Origin: JAKSUT01 sp045616505
Lineage (GTDB): Bacteria; Cyanobacteriota; Vampirovibrionia; Gastranaerophilales; Gastranaerophilaceae
Length of the DNA: 64,000 nt
Assembly (NCBI GenBank): GCA_045616505.1
Contig: JAZLGV010000132.1
Span: forward strand, 27,337 to 91,336
Direction of reading: 5' to 3'
This document shows positions 1 to 9,369 of this stretch, in pieces (the first letter of the stretch is position 1; every line of letters begins with the position of its first letter). Made by a program: the position numbers and the translations under genes. Under the pieces are notes generated by a model. The model saw nothing but the letters and a program-made list of their open reading frames with translations. It was not told where the DNA came from and did no database searches.

Positions 1-903
1 TACGCATCAGATGAACAATTAGAATTTATTGACCCAATGTTAGAACTTGAATATCAAAAAGTTGATAAATATATTTCTATTGGCGCACCTTTGAATTTAA
101 AATCAATGGCAAGAGCAAATAAGGAAAAATTAGCAAAACGTTCAGCTGCTACAAGAAGTTTATCTGAACTTTTGTTATCTCGTTCTGCAAAAGGTGAAGC
201 TGCGTGGGTTATCGCTGATGTTCCAACAAATGCTTTGGCTCAAGAAGCAAAAATGTCATTAGATGAGTATTCTGAATTTTTGTTTAATGCGTGTTTTTTG
301 AATTTGGATAATCCTGTTGAAAGACTTAAAAAAATGGATGAAGAACAAACAAAATACGCAAATTATTTAGATAAATGTTCAAAAATCAGAATTGTTGGAG
401 AAAAAACAGATATTACATTTAATACAAAAGGTAGAAAATGGATAAGCTGCGCAGGTAAAAATAATTATCCTGACGGCGAAGTTTTCACATCTCCGGTTGA
501 AGATAGTGCCGAAGGCGAAATCTATTTTGATTTTCCAGCAATATATAGAGGAAATGAAGCTTCTAAAATTCATTTAAAACTTGAAAAAGGAAAAGTTGTA
601 GAAGCTCATGCAGAAAAAGGCGAAGAATTTTTACTTTCAATGTTAGATTTAGATGAAGGTGCAAGATTTGTCGGTGAAATTGCAATCGGTACAAATGAGA
701 TGGTACAAGATATAACAGGAAATATTTTGTTCGATGAAAAAATTGGCGGCGCAATTCACATGGCATGTGGTGCTTCTTATCCTGAAACAGGTGGAAAAAA
801 CGTATCAGGCTTACATTGGGATATTATCAAGAATATGAAAAATGGTGGAAAAATTTACGCCGATGATAAATTGATTTATGAAAATGGAAAATTCTTGATA
901 TAG
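1..903 (+). CDS. M29-family metal-dependent aminopeptidase (5' part outside window)
   Basis: The frame is open from base 1, so the window cuts off the N-terminus; about 300 of the usual 370-410 residues are present. The C-terminal half is characteristic of peptidase family M29 (AmpS/AmpT type): a metal-ligand glutamate region near EAHAEKGEEF, the GTNEMVQDITGNILFDEKIG block, then HMACGASYPETGGKN and SGLHWDII, which supply the remaining Glu/His/Asp ligands of the two-metal site. Members are cytosolic exopeptidases that remove N-terminal residues from peptides. It is followed by a strong terminator, so it ends its transcript. The family call is secure; substrate preference cannot be read from sequence. 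Confidence 0.9.
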   Translation, partial: YASDEQLEFIDPMLELEYQKVDKYISIGAPLNLKSMARANKEKLAKRSAATRSLSELLLSRSAKGEAAWVIADVPTNALAQEAKMSLDEYSEFLFNACFLNLDNPVERLKKMDEEQTKYANYLDKCSKIRIVGEKTDITFNTKGRKWISCAGKNNYPDGEVFTSPVEDSAEGEIYFDFPAIYRGNEASKIHLKLEKGKVVEAHAEKGEEFLLSMLDLDEGARFVGEIAIGTNEMVQDITGNILFDEKIGGAIHMACGASYPETGGKNVSGLHWDIIKNMKNGGKIYADDKLIYENGKFLI

Positions 904-925
904 ATGTTTTAAATAGTGTTTAAAA

Positions 926-959
926 GGGTCTGCGAATTTTATTCGCAGACCCTTTTTTT
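926..959 (+). terminator. Rho-independent terminator after aminopeptidase
   Basis: An 11-bp GC-containing stem (GGGTCTGCGAA, positions 926-936, with its complement at 942-952) has a 5-base loop and is followed directly by seven T residues. It ends the aminopeptidase transcript. Confidence 0.9.
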
Positions 960-1100
960 ATTTTATAGACCAGATGGTCTATGAAAATTTTAAAAACTTA
1001 AATCTTAGGATTGATGTCATAGTGTGAAAAAAAATATATAGTTAGAATGTCAATAGGGAGAAGTTGAGTAATTAACTAACAGGAGTAAAAGTTTTTTAAA

Positions 1101-2252
1101 ATGTTGATGAGTATGAAAAAGATTTTATTATTAGGAATAGCATGTATCGCACTTACTTGTGGAAAGGTTTTTGCAACAGAAAATGTTTTGCAAGCAATTC
1201 AAATCACAGGTGTTAAAGATAGTTATGATGTTATTTTAAAATCTGATGACGTAGCAGAAATCAAAAAAACTGTTCAAGCTCCAAACAAAATGATTATTCT
1301 TTTAAATGGTATTAGAGCTTCAAAAACAATTAATACAATTTATAACAATACTTCTTCTGTTGATAGTGTTGTTGTAGAACCAGTAACAGATGAATCTGTT
1401 AAAATTTTCATTCAAGCAGCAAATGTTCAAAATGCAAATATTCAATTTGATTCATTAAAAACTCCTTTAGGTGTTTTAAATAATTCACAAACTAATGAGC
1501 AAAAAGCTGCAAGTGAAATTTTATTGAGCGGACCTGTAACTTCATTTAGACCAATTGTAAAAGACGAAGAAGACGAAATTGATAGTTATTCATTGTCATC
1601 ACTTATTTCTTATGTAAAAGGTTTGTTTGATGAAGACAAAGCAAGTTGGGCAATGACAATCGGTTTGCTTTTAGTATTGCTTTCAAGCATTGTGAAATTG
1701 AAAAAAATGCAAAGTTCAGCTGCTAATAGAACATTGAGTCTAGGTGGTAATTTGCAACAACGTGAAATTGATATGTATCGTTCAAGAGTAAGAGAAGGTT
1801 TATCTCAAAATACGCAAGAATCATATAATCAAAATACGCAAAAACCTTCTTATAATGAACAAGCTTATGTTCCTCAAATGAGAGATGCTTCAAAATCAAA
1901 TTATGGATTGAAAACTTATCAAAACAGCACAAAAAGTCCATATATGACTCCAGAAGTTTCTCGTCCAAGATTGAATAACAACGCTTTTTCAACACCTGTA
2001 AAAACACCAGCAGCAGCTCCAAATGCTTTGCAACAAGCTGCTCAAGAAATTATCAAAAGAAATTCTGCAGCCAAAATGCAACAAGCTGCTACAAAAACTG
2101 TTTCAAAACCAATTTCAGGTGCAAAATCAGCTCGTATTGATAGTATGAAATTTTTAGAAGATATTACAAAAATCTATGAAAATAGTGGTAGAGCAGATTT
2201 AGCACAAGGGTTGAAAAGTAATTATCAAAAAGCCAAAGCAGGCTTGAAATAA
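1101..2252 (+). CDS. Exported or membrane-anchored AMIN-like protein, function unknown
   Basis: A signal peptide (MKKILLLGIACIALTCGKVFA) begins at the third in-frame Met, so translation may start at 1101, 1107 or 1113; an AGGAG lies at 1081-1085, unusually far upstream. Residues about 30-125 have the alternating beta pattern of an AMIN domain, found in proteins that localise to peptidoglycan such as PilQ and AmiC. A single membrane helix lies near residues 178-196, followed by a Gln/Asn/Ser-rich, probably disordered stretch and a short helical C-terminus with KFLEDITKIYENSGRADLAQGL. This suggests an envelope protein with a periplasmic AMIN-like head and a cytoplasmic tail. AMIN assignment is by pattern only; no enzymatic motif is visible. 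Confidence 0.6.
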   Translation: MLMSMKKILLLGIACIALTCGKVFATENVLQAIQITGVKDSYDVILKSDDVAEIKKTVQAPNKMIILLNGIRASKTINTIYNNTSSVDSVVVEPVTDESVKIFIQAANVQNANIQFDSLKTPLGVLNNSQTNEQKAASEILLSGPVTSFRPIVKDEEDEIDSYSLSSLISYVKGLFDEDKASWAMTIGLLLVLLSSIVKLKKMQSSAANRTLSLGGNLQQREIDMYRSRVREGLSQNTQESYNQNTQKPSYNEQAYVPQMRDASKSNYGLKTYQNSTKSPYMTPEVSRPRLNNNAFSTPVKTPAAAPNALQQAAQEIIKRNSAAKMQQAATKTVSKPISGAKSARIDSMKFLEDITKIYENSGRADLAQGLKSNYQKAKAGLK

Positions 2253-2286
2253 AAGTTTTATTTTAAATATACTCAACATATTACGC

Positions 2287-2313
2287 GGGGGCTTATCAAG
2301 TCTCCTTTTTTTT
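2287..2313 (+). terminator. Weak Rho-independent terminator
   Basis: GGGGGCTT (2287-2294) pairs with AAGTCTCC (2298-2305), including two G-T wobbles, and is followed by eight T. It separates the AMIN-like gene from the lysS operon. Confidence 0.6.
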
Positions 2314-2393
2314 GCTTTTTTATTTAATTTAAATTTTTTATATTCATGATAAAATTATTAAGTAAATAATTTTAGTAATAAAAGGAATTGATA

Positions 2394-3893
2394 ATGGAAA
2401 AGAAAACAGAAACATTAACTCCAAAAGAAACAATAAGACAAGGCAGAATACAAAAACTTACAGAACTTGCTGATAAAGGCATTTGCCCATATCCATATAC
2501 ATTTGACAAAACAGCAGATGCACAAGAATTGCAAGACAAATATAAAGATTTAGCAGCAGGAGAAGAAACACAAGATGTTTATTCTGTCGCTGGTAGAATT
2601 ATGGCAATGAGAAACACAGGTATGTTTATCGATTTGCAAGATTCTTCAGGAAAAATTCAAATTTTCTGTCATAAAGAAAATATGCCAATAGAAATGGTAA
2701 AAATGTTAAAACTTGTAGATATTGGTGATATTGTTGGTTTTACAGGTACAATAAGAAGAACTCCACGTGGTGAGTTGTCAATCAAAGCTACAACTTATAC
2801 TCTTCTTTCAAAAGCGTTATTATCATTACCTGAAAAATTCCATGGTTTGACAGACGTAGAAACAAAATACAGACAAAGATATGTTGATTTAATTGTAAAT
2901 AAAGAAACAAGAGATACTTTCAAAAAAAGAAGTTTGATTATTTCAAAAATAAGAGAGTTTTTGGCAAACAAAGGATATTTGGAAGTTGAAACTCCAATCT
3001 TGCAAACAGTTGCATCAGGTGCAAACGCAAGACCTTTCACAACACACCATAATGCTTTAGATATGGGCATGACAATGAGAATTGCTCTTGAACTATATTT
3101 GAAAAGATTAATTGTTGGTGGTGTTTCTGAAAGAGTTTATGAAATCGGTAAATGTTTTAGAAATGAAGGTATAGATACAAGACATAATCCAGAATTTACT
3201 ATGATAGAACTTTATCAAGCTTATGCAGACTACAATGATATGATGGAATTGACAGAAAATATGGTTGCATTCGTAGCTCAAGAAGTTTTAGGAACAACAA
3301 AAATTAAATATGGTGAAAATGAAATTGATTTAACTCCACCTTGGGATAGAAAAACTATGTTAGGTGCAGTACAAGAATATACAGGCTTAGACTTTAACGA
3401 ATGTTTTACAGCAGAAGAAGCTCGCAAAATGGCTGATTCAGTTGGTGTTCATGTTGAAGAAGATGATTGTTGGGGCAAAGTTATTGATAAAGTATTTGAA
3501 GAAAAAGTTGAACCTCATTTAATTCAACCAATTCACATTACTGATTATCCATTGGAAATTTCTCCATTAGCAAAAGTTCACAGAGATAATCCAAGATTAA
3601 CAGAAAGATTTGAAACACGTGTTAATGGTTGGGAAATTGCAAACGCATTCTCTGAACTTACAGATCCAATCGATCAAAGAAGCAGATTTGAAGCTCAAGC
3701 AAGAGAAAAAGCAAACGGTGATGAAGAAGCTATGGAACTTGATGATGACTTTATCGAAGCATTAGAATATGGTATGCCTCCAACAGGTGGTATGGGTATG
3801 GGAATTGATAGATTAGTAATGTTGCTTACTGATTCTCAAACAATTCGTGATGTAATCGCATTCCCAACTATGAAAAAATTAGAAAATAATTAA
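2394..3893 (+). CDS. lysS: Lysyl-tRNA synthetase, class II
   Basis: Charges tRNA-Lys with lysine. The 499-residue length is normal for bacterial LysRS. An N-terminal OB-fold anticodon-binding domain (roughly residues 55-150) precedes the class II catalytic core with motif 2 (FRNEGIDTRHNPEFT) and motif 3 (GMGIDRLVMLLT). The ATG at 2394 is preferred over the in-frame TTG at 2388 because AAAGG at 2381-2385 is at proper spacing for it. It leads an apparent operon with lptB only 10 bases downstream, then lptF and a NAGPA-like gene, which couples a translation gene to envelope biogenesis. Confidence 0.97.
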   Translation: MEKKTETLTPKETIRQGRIQKLTELADKGICPYPYTFDKTADAQELQDKYKDLAAGEETQDVYSVAGRIMAMRNTGMFIDLQDSSGKIQIFCHKENMPIEMVKMLKLVDIGDIVGFTGTIRRTPRGELSIKATTYTLLSKALLSLPEKFHGLTDVETKYRQRYVDLIVNKETRDTFKKRSLIISKIREFLANKGYLEVETPILQTVASGANARPFTTHHNALDMGMTMRIALELYLKRLIVGGVSERVYEIGKCFRNEGIDTRHNPEFTMIELYQAYADYNDMMELTENMVAFVAQEVLGTTKIKYGENEIDLTPPWDRKTMLGAVQEYTGLDFNECFTAEEARKMADSVGVHVEEDDCWGKVIDKVFEEKVEPHLIQPIHITDYPLEISPLAKVHRDNPRLTERFETRVNGWEIANAFSELTDPIDQRSRFEAQAREKANGDEEAMELDDDFIEALEYGMPPTGGMGMGIDRLVMLLTDSQTIRDVIAFPTMKKLENN

Positions 3894-3903
3894 GGTTTAA
3901 AAA

Positions 3904-4734
3904 ATGGCAAAAAAAATAACTAAAAAATCTGAACCAAAAACAAATTCACAAAAATCAACACCAGTAGCATCAAAATCAACACAAGCAACAAAGGTGTTAG
4001 AACCAACAAAAAAAATAATAGCCAAGAATTTGATAAAAATTTATGGCGATAGAAGTGTTGTAAACGATGTTTCTTTTGAAGTTAATAAAGGCGAAGTTGT
4101 TTGTTTGCTAGGACCAAATGGTGCTGGTAAAACAACAACATTTTATATGGTAGTTGGTTTGGTGAAACCAAATAGTGGACAAATTTTCTTGAATGATGAT
4201 GATATTTCGCTATGGCCAATGAATATAAGAGCAAAAGCTGGTGTAGGATATCTTCCTCAAGAAGCATCTATTTTTAGAAAATTGTCAGTAGAAGATAATA
4301 TCAAACTGGTTCTTGAAATGAACGATAAACTTACTGTAAATGAAAAAGCTAAAAAATTAGAAGAATTGTTGGACGAATTCGGCGTAGCAAAATTAAGAAA
4401 AGCGTCTGCAGTTTCTCTATCAGGTGGTGAAAGAAGACGCGTAGAACTTGCAAGAGCATTAGCTGCTAGTCCTGATTTTATTTTGTTAGACGAACCATTT
4501 ACAGGTATTGACCCTATCGCTATCGGAGAAATTAAAGATAATATTAAAAAATTGTCTTCTGATAAAGGCTTGGGTGTTTTAATTACAGACCACAATCCAA
4601 AGGCAACTTTGTCAATTACAGATAGAGCATACGTAATTTTTGACGGTAAAATAAAAATTCAAGGTAAAAGTTCTGATGTTGCAGTTGATCCTGTTGCAAA
4701 AGAATTCTATTTAGGAAAGGATTTCAAATTATAA
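3904..4734 (+). CDS. lptB: LPS export ABC transporter ATP-binding protein LptB
   Basis: ATPase of the LptB2FG complex, which extracts lipopolysaccharide from the inner membrane. After a 35-residue Lys/Thr/Ser-rich N-terminal extension that LptB normally lacks, the ABC core has Walker A (GPNGAGKTT), the LSGGERRR signature, Walker B (FILLDEPFTGIDP) and an H-loop in TDHN. GGERRRVE and FTGIDP are typical of LptB rather than generic ABC ATPases. AAGG at 3892-3895 supports the start. Its stop overlaps the lptF start by one base, so the two are translationally coupled. Presence implies an outer membrane with LPS or a related glycolipid. Confidence 0.93.
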   Translation: MAKKITKKSEPKTNSQKSTPVASKSTQATKVLEPTKKIIAKNLIKIYGDRSVVNDVSFEVNKGEVVCLLGPNGAGKTTTFYMVVGLVKPNSGQIFLNDDDISLWPMNIRAKAGVGYLPQEASIFRKLSVEDNIKLVLEMNDKLTVNEKAKKLEELLDEFGVAKLRKASAVSLSGGERRRVELARALAASPDFILLDEPFTGIDPIAIGEIKDNIKKLSSDKGLGVLITDHNPKATLSITDRAYVIFDGKIKIQGKSSDVAVDPVAKEFYLGKDFKL

Positions 4735-5846
4735 TGGAATTTCTTTCAAAGATAAAAATTTATGATAAATATATCTTTAAACAAGTTGTAGCATCAACAT
4801 TTGGTGCTGTATTTTTGTTTACTGTTATTTGGATTGCTCCTGAAATGTTGCTGAATGTTATTCGTGCAGTTATGGAAGGTGAATATTCCGTAAAAACTGG
4901 GCTTTTGGTTATTGCTTATGAATTACCAAATATTTTAGGAAAAGGGCTTCCTGTCGGTTTGTTATTAGGTTCTTTATTTACATTTGATAAATTGAGTAAA
5001 GATTCTGAATTAACAATTTTTAGAGCAACAGGTTTGTCTTTTAAAAGAATTATTGCTCCTGTTTTGGCTTTCAGTATGTTGGTTACTGTTTTTTGTTTTG
5101 TAATGTATGATCAATTAATTCCATATTCTTCTAATAAATTAAAAATAATCAAAAAAGAAAATTGGTATTCTCAATATATTTACACACAAAAAGATGATGC
5201 TGGAAAACCAACTCAAACGGTTATTTCAACATTTAATAAAGACAATATAATTGATGTAATAGTGCTTGATTTTTCTAATAAAAAATATAAAGATTTACAT
5301 GCACTTTCAAAAATTTATAGAGCAAATCGTGCAATCGTTAAAAAAGATAATTGGCAATTGAACGATGTTACTGTTTATGAAATAACAGAAAACGGAATTT
5401 TTGAAAATATTGCTTATAAAAAGAAAGTAGATATTTTAGCGGGCGAATCTGGTAAAAATGCTTATAAATTAATGACCTATTCTGAAAAAAGGGATAGAGA
5501 AATGTCAAATACTGATTTGTTATCTTATTTGCTGTTATTGAAGAAAGAAGGTCTTGAAGAAGAACATAATTTAATGTTGAATAAATTTTATCAAAGATTT
5601 GCTCATCCATTTGTTTGTATTTTGTTAGCGATAATGGGTTGTTTGCTTGGTTTTAGTAAACCAAGAGAACAAAGACTTATTGGATTTACAATAGCAATTG
5701 GTGCAATTTTCTTGTATTATATAACATTGCCATTTTTTGATTTGTTGGCTGAAAAAGGAGTTTTACCTCCATTTATAACGGCTTTGACTTCGCCTGTTTT
5801 CTTTGCGGCTTGTATTTATTGGTTTTATAAATCAAAGGATTTGTAA
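4734..5846 (+). CDS. lptF: LptF/LptG-family LPS export permease (YjgP/YjgQ)
   Basis: Membrane partner of LptB. The 370-residue protein has the family layout: two or three N-terminal membrane helices (residues about 15-120, including LPNILGKGLPVGLLLGSLFT), a periplasmic beta-jellyroll of about 150 residues, and three C-terminal helices (about 285-368). The start overlaps the lptB stop by one base. Only one LptF/G-type permease is present here; a homodimer or a second gene elsewhere are both possible. Whether it is LptF or LptG cannot be settled from sequence alone, so the symbol is provisional. Confidence 0.85.
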   Translation: MEFLSKIKIYDKYIFKQVVASTFGAVFLFTVIWIAPEMLLNVIRAVMEGEYSVKTGLLVIAYELPNILGKGLPVGLLLGSLFTFDKLSKDSELTIFRATGLSFKRIIAPVLAFSMLVTVFCFVMYDQLIPYSSNKLKIIKKENWYSQYIYTQKDDAGKPTQTVISTFNKDNIIDVIVLDFSNKKYKDLHALSKIYRANRAIVKKDNWQLNDVTVYEITENGIFENIAYKKKVDILAGESGKNAYKLMTYSEKRDREMSNTDLLSYLLLLKKEGLEEEHNLMLNKFYQRFAHPFVCILLAIMGCLLGFSKPREQRLIGFTIAIGAIFLYYITLPFFDLLAEKGVLPPFITALTSPVFFAACIYWFYKSKDL

Positions 5847-5849
5847 TTA

Positions 5850-6650
5850 ATGAAAAAATTTGGAATTGTTTTAACATTAACACTAATAATGCTTGTTTCT
5901 TGTGCTTGTGTTTTTTCGCCCATAAAACTTGATTATAATGATGGTGTTTATCATGTTGTGTTAGATGGAAAATATTTTGCAAAGAAAATACATTTTGTTG
6001 CAAGCGAAAGTCTTATTTCAAATGAAGAAGCACATAAAAAATATAAATCTAAATTAACAATGAATACAGGGTTTTTCGACCCTAAAAATCAAAAGACAAT
6101 TTCTTATATAGTAGAAGGGCAAAGTGACACAGCAGTTGATCCGTTATTAAATGAAAATTTATTAGAAAATCCGATATTAAGACAAAATTTGGATAAAATT
6201 ATAAATAGAACAGAATTTAGGGTTGTTGAATGTGATAACAAATATCGTTATGAAATAGTTCCGCATAAAACTCCAGTTGAGTTTGGTTGTTCAATTCAAA
6301 CTTCTGCGCAAGGTGGCCCAGAAATATTACCAGAATTGCGTATGGAAGAAGAATTTTTTGTTGTAAGAGATGAACAAGGTAATGTTATAAGAGAATCAAT
6401 TTCGGCATTACATAGATGTGCAAGAACAATAATTGGTTTAAAAGACGGAAATGTTCATCTTTTAATATTTACAAATTCTCATCCTTTAACCTTGCCAGAA
6501 GTAAAAACATATTGTGAAAATTTAGGTTTAGAGCGTGCAATGGGTTTTGATGGTGGAAGTTCTACATCTTTTATTTATAAAGATATAAATGTTACTTCTA
6601 CAAAAAGTGTTGCAGGTCGTAAGTTAAAATCTTTTATGATAATTAAATAA
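5850..6650 (+). CDS. Phosphodiester glycosidase (NAGPA-like) family exported protein
   Basis: Starts three bases after lptF, so it is in the lysS-lptB-lptF transcript. The N-terminus is a signal sequence with a lipobox-like LVSCAC near residues 15-20, so it may be a lipoprotein. The rest matches the NAGPA (DUF2233) fold: NTGFFDP near residue 72, RTIIGLKDGNVHLLIF near residue 190, and MGFDGGSSTSF near the C-terminus. The family cleaves N-acetylglucosamine-phosphodiester linkages or acts on exopolysaccharide phosphodiesters. Location behind LPS-export genes suggests a role on envelope glycans (inference). Confidence 0.8.
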   Translation: MKKFGIVLTLTLIMLVSCACVFSPIKLDYNDGVYHVVLDGKYFAKKIHFVASESLISNEEAHKKYKSKLTMNTGFFDPKNQKTISYIVEGQSDTAVDPLLNENLLENPILRQNLDKIINRTEFRVVECDNKYRYEIVPHKTPVEFGCSIQTSAQGGPEILPELRMEEEFFVVRDEQGNVIRESISALHRCARTIIGLKDGNVHLLIFTNSHPLTLPEVKTYCENLGLERAMGFDGGSSTSFIYKDINVTSTKSVAGRKLKSFMIIK

Positions 6651-6788
6651 GTTTATTTGGTTAAGTTTTGTAAAATAGTAATATGATTTGGTCAATTTTT
6701 AACTTTGAGGTTCATTAAAAAAGCATAAGATAAATTGATTAAAATTAAATTACAATATACCAAATAAACCAAAAAATAACCAACCTTG

Positions 6789-6813
6789 ACCTCCACAGAG
6801 GTCTTTTTTTTGC
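6789..6813 (+). terminator. Rho-independent terminator of the lysS-lptBF operon
   Basis: GACCTC (6789-6794), loop CACA, GAGGTC (6799-6804), then nine T. It reads on the plus strand and lies just past the convergent end of the permease gene. Confidence 0.85.
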
Positions 6814-6819
6814 GTTATT

Positions 6820-8232
6820 TTATTTGTTTGGGTTAGTCATATTAGATTTTTTCATTCTATTAAGTCTAGCTTTATTTTTGGCTTTGTTCCACATAAAGTA
6901 AACTGGTAAACCCGCAACTGTGATTAGTAAACCAGGTAATGTGTATGTAGGTTTAAATACAGCTAAACAACCAATAATGTATGTTGCAATTACAATAAAT
7001 GTTATTGCATAGAAACTTTTTATTCTTAATTTTTGTTCTTCTTTTGGGAATTTTTTTCTGTAAATGAAAATACCAATCATTGTGATTACATAGAAAATTA
7101 AAGAAGCGAAAATTACAAAATCAAGTAGTTGTGTGTAATTTCCCCATAAAATTAACAATGCAATCCAAGCACATTGGAACCACAAAGAATTAACGGGTAC
7201 TTTTGTTTTTCTGTTTATTATTGCTAAAAATCTAAAGAATAGTTTGTCTTTTGCCATTTTGTAATAAACTCTAGCACCTGCTAAAACCATACCATTTGCA
7301 GCTCCAAAAGCTGAAATCATAATGATAACTGCAATAATTTTTTTACCGATTGTTCCAAACATTTCACCAATAGAAACGGCTGCAACGATATCTCCAGGAG
7401 CATTTTGAATTGCAGAAATTGGAGTTGATACAACATAAATAATATTAACTAAAATGTATAGTAGAATAACTGCACCTACACCAATTTTTAGAGCTTTTTT
7501 AACATTTTTTTCAGGTTCTTTGATTTCACCTGCAACGAATGTAATGTTGTTCCAACTTATTGACGCAAATAAAGCTCCAACTGTTGCTGTTGATATTTTT
7601 GCTATATCAGACATGTGAAAAGTTATTGTAGATGGTGCAAAGTTTGCTGTAATAATATCCCAGTTCATTCCAAAGAATATACCGCAGAAGATTATTCCGA
7701 TGATACCTAAAACTTTTGTAACTGTGAAAATGTTTTGTGTAATAATACCGGCTTCAACACCACGAGAATTGATGTATGTAAGAACAAAAATAGTGATTAT
7801 ACCGAATAATTGTTGATATGATAAATGTAATGCTCCATATTGGAATATCATATTGCCGTCTGCTAAAAATGGAATAAGCAAGCTGGCAAATTTGATAAAT
7901 GCAACACAAATTGCGGCAATTGTACCTGATTGAATAACTAAAAATGTTGTCCAACCGAATAAAAATGCCAATTTGTCGTTGAAGATTTTTTTCAAGTACA
8001 TGTATTGACCACCTTCATCAGGGATGTTAGTGGCAAGTTCTCCATAAGCAACAGCACCGCAGTATGATACGAAACCTGCTAAAATCCAAACTAAAAGTAG
8101 TAAAAAAGCACTTCCAACTTGTCTTGAAATGTCAGCAGATACTAAAAATATTCCACTACCAATCATTGAACCTGCAACTATTGAAATAGAGTCAGGTAAG
8201 GTTAATGTCCTTTTTAAATCGTTATCACACAT
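6820..8232 (-). CDS. APC-superfamily amino acid permease
   Basis: Amino-acid importer or exchanger of the inner membrane. About 470 residues with 12 predicted helices; the first carries the APC consensus GSMIGSGIFLVSADISRQVG. An upstream in-frame ATG exists at 8283, but ATG at 8232 has AGAGGA nine bases before it and puts the first helix at the usual distance, so 8232 is chosen. The soluble charged C-terminus (about 20 residues) is ordinary. It lies 150 bases downstream of a tandem UspA gene on the same strand, a pairing often seen with APC transporters. Substrate cannot be read. Confidence 0.88.
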   Translation of the reverse strand: MCDNDLKRTLTLPDSISIVAGSMIGSGIFLVSADISRQVGSAFLLLLVWILAGFVSYCGAVAYGELATNIPDEGGQYMYLKKIFNDKLAFLFGWTTFLVIQSGTIAAICVAFIKFASLLIPFLADGNMIFQYGALHLSYQQLFGIITIFVLTYINSRGVEAGIITQNIFTVTKVLGIIGIIFCGIFFGMNWDIITANFAPSTITFHMSDIAKISTATVGALFASISWNNITFVAGEIKEPEKNVKKALKIGVGAVILLYILVNIIYVVSTPISAIQNAPGDIVAAVSIGEMFGTIGKKIIAVIIMISAFGAANGMVLAGARVYYKMAKDKLFFRFLAIINRKTKVPVNSLWFQCAWIALLILWGNYTQLLDFVIFASLIFYVITMIGIFIYRKKFPKEEQKLRIKSFYAITFIVIATYIIGCLAVFKPTYTLPGLLITVAGLPVYFMWNKAKNKARLNRMKKSNMTNPNK

Positions 8233-8381
8233 TCGGCAAAATCCTCTCGTATTTATCAAAAGCGATAAAGTAAACTGTCGCATGCATATTTCAACTGTGA
8301 AAAAAATAATGCTATTTAAGCATGCTAGTAAAGTTTAACCTAAAAAAAAATTATTGTAAATAAAACGTAACAATAATTTTA

Positions 8382-9245
8382 CTATAAAGGTTGTTTATTA
8401 ACGACTAAAACATCACAAGTTACATTTTCAATTACTCTTTTGCTAACAGAGCCAATTAATAATTTAGAAAGGTTATTTTTTGATTGTGCGCCAAGTACGA
8501 TTAAATCAATGTTTTCAGACTTACAAAAATTTATTATTTCATAAGCCGGATTTCCTGTTAGTATAACTTCTTGGTTTATTTTTATTTTATCGTCGAAAAG
8601 GTTTTTAAGTTTGTTTAAAGATTTTATCGCATGTATTTTTTGTGCTTTTTCAATAGAGTCAAGCCAATTTTTATCCAAAGAAATGTCGTAAGGTAAAAAA
8701 TCGTTTTTTTCAATTACTGTAAGAATGTAAATTTCTTTGCCGGTTGTGTCAAAGTGGTCAAGAAAAATTTTTGCAGCATGTAATGATGTGTGTGAACCAT
8801 CTGTTGTAATTAGAATTTTTTTGCTAGAAGTTTCTTTTTTGCTTACAAAACAAGCAGTTGGAGAATTTGCAATGATTTGTCTTGAAACTGAACCTAACCA
8901 TTTTTCTATTCCTTTTTTTCCGTTGCTACCAAAAACAACCAAATCATAATCGCTGCTTGAAATTTGTTCAAGTATCATATCGCTTGCAGCGCCTAAAGAT
9001 TTAATTTTATTTGTTACAGTAAAATTTAATTCTTGTACTTTTTTTTCTGCAAAAATAAGTACGCTTTCTGCTATATTTTCATAAATTTGTGAATAATTAG
9101 AGGTGTCAATATTCATTGATATTGGCAAAAAATTCCAATCAATAACACAAATAATATCAACATTTGCGTGTTTTGTATATGCAGATAAATTTTTTATTGA
9201 ATTAAAGCTGATTTCAGAGCCATCTGTGCAAAATAAAATGTTCAT
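8382..9245 (-). CDS. Tandem-domain universal stress protein UspA
   Basis: Two fused Usp domains (residues about 1-140 and 145-287). Each ends with the nucleotide-binding pattern G-x2-G-x9-G-S: VFGSNGKKGIEKWLGSVS in the first and VLGAQSKNNLSKLLIGSVS in the second, the latter with Ala-Gln in place of the usual Gly spacing, so the first site looks the better ATP binder. Usp proteins are cytosolic stress proteins of unclear biochemistry. GAGGGA is well placed upstream of ATG 9245. The permease gene follows on the same strand and may be co-transcribed. Confidence 0.88.
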   Translation of the reverse strand: MNILFCTDGSEISFNSIKNLSAYTKHANVDIICVIDWNFLPISMNIDTSNYSQIYENIAESVLIFAEKKVQELNFTVTNKIKSLGAASDMILEQISSSDYDLVVFGSNGKKGIEKWLGSVSRQIIANSPTACFVSKKETSSKKILITTDGSHTSLHAAKIFLDHFDTTGKEIYILTVIEKNDFLPYDISLDKNWLDSIEKAQKIHAIKSLNKLKNLFDDKIKINQEVILTGNPAYEIINFCKSENIDLIVLGAQSKNNLSKLLIGSVSKRVIENVTCDVLVVNKQPL

Positions 9246-9329
9246 TTTTCCCTCAAAATTATTTTTAGTGATAATTTATTGATAACAAACATTAAAAAAA
9301 ATAACATTGTCTAATAATCTAAATTTTTT

Positions 9330-9338
9330 TGCTATAAT
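9330..9338 (+). promoter_or_regulatory. Extended -10 promoter for the sigma factor gene
   Basis: TGC followed by TATAAT (9333-9338) is a perfect extended -10 element, 31 bases upstream of the ATG at 9370. No good -35 is seen. Confidence 0.65.
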
Positions 9339-9369
9339 ATAACTTGAATATTAGTTTTATGGATTTAGC

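Noticed and set aside
8129..8338. Plus-strand ORF over the permease start
   Set aside because: Antisense to the permease and with no coding signal.
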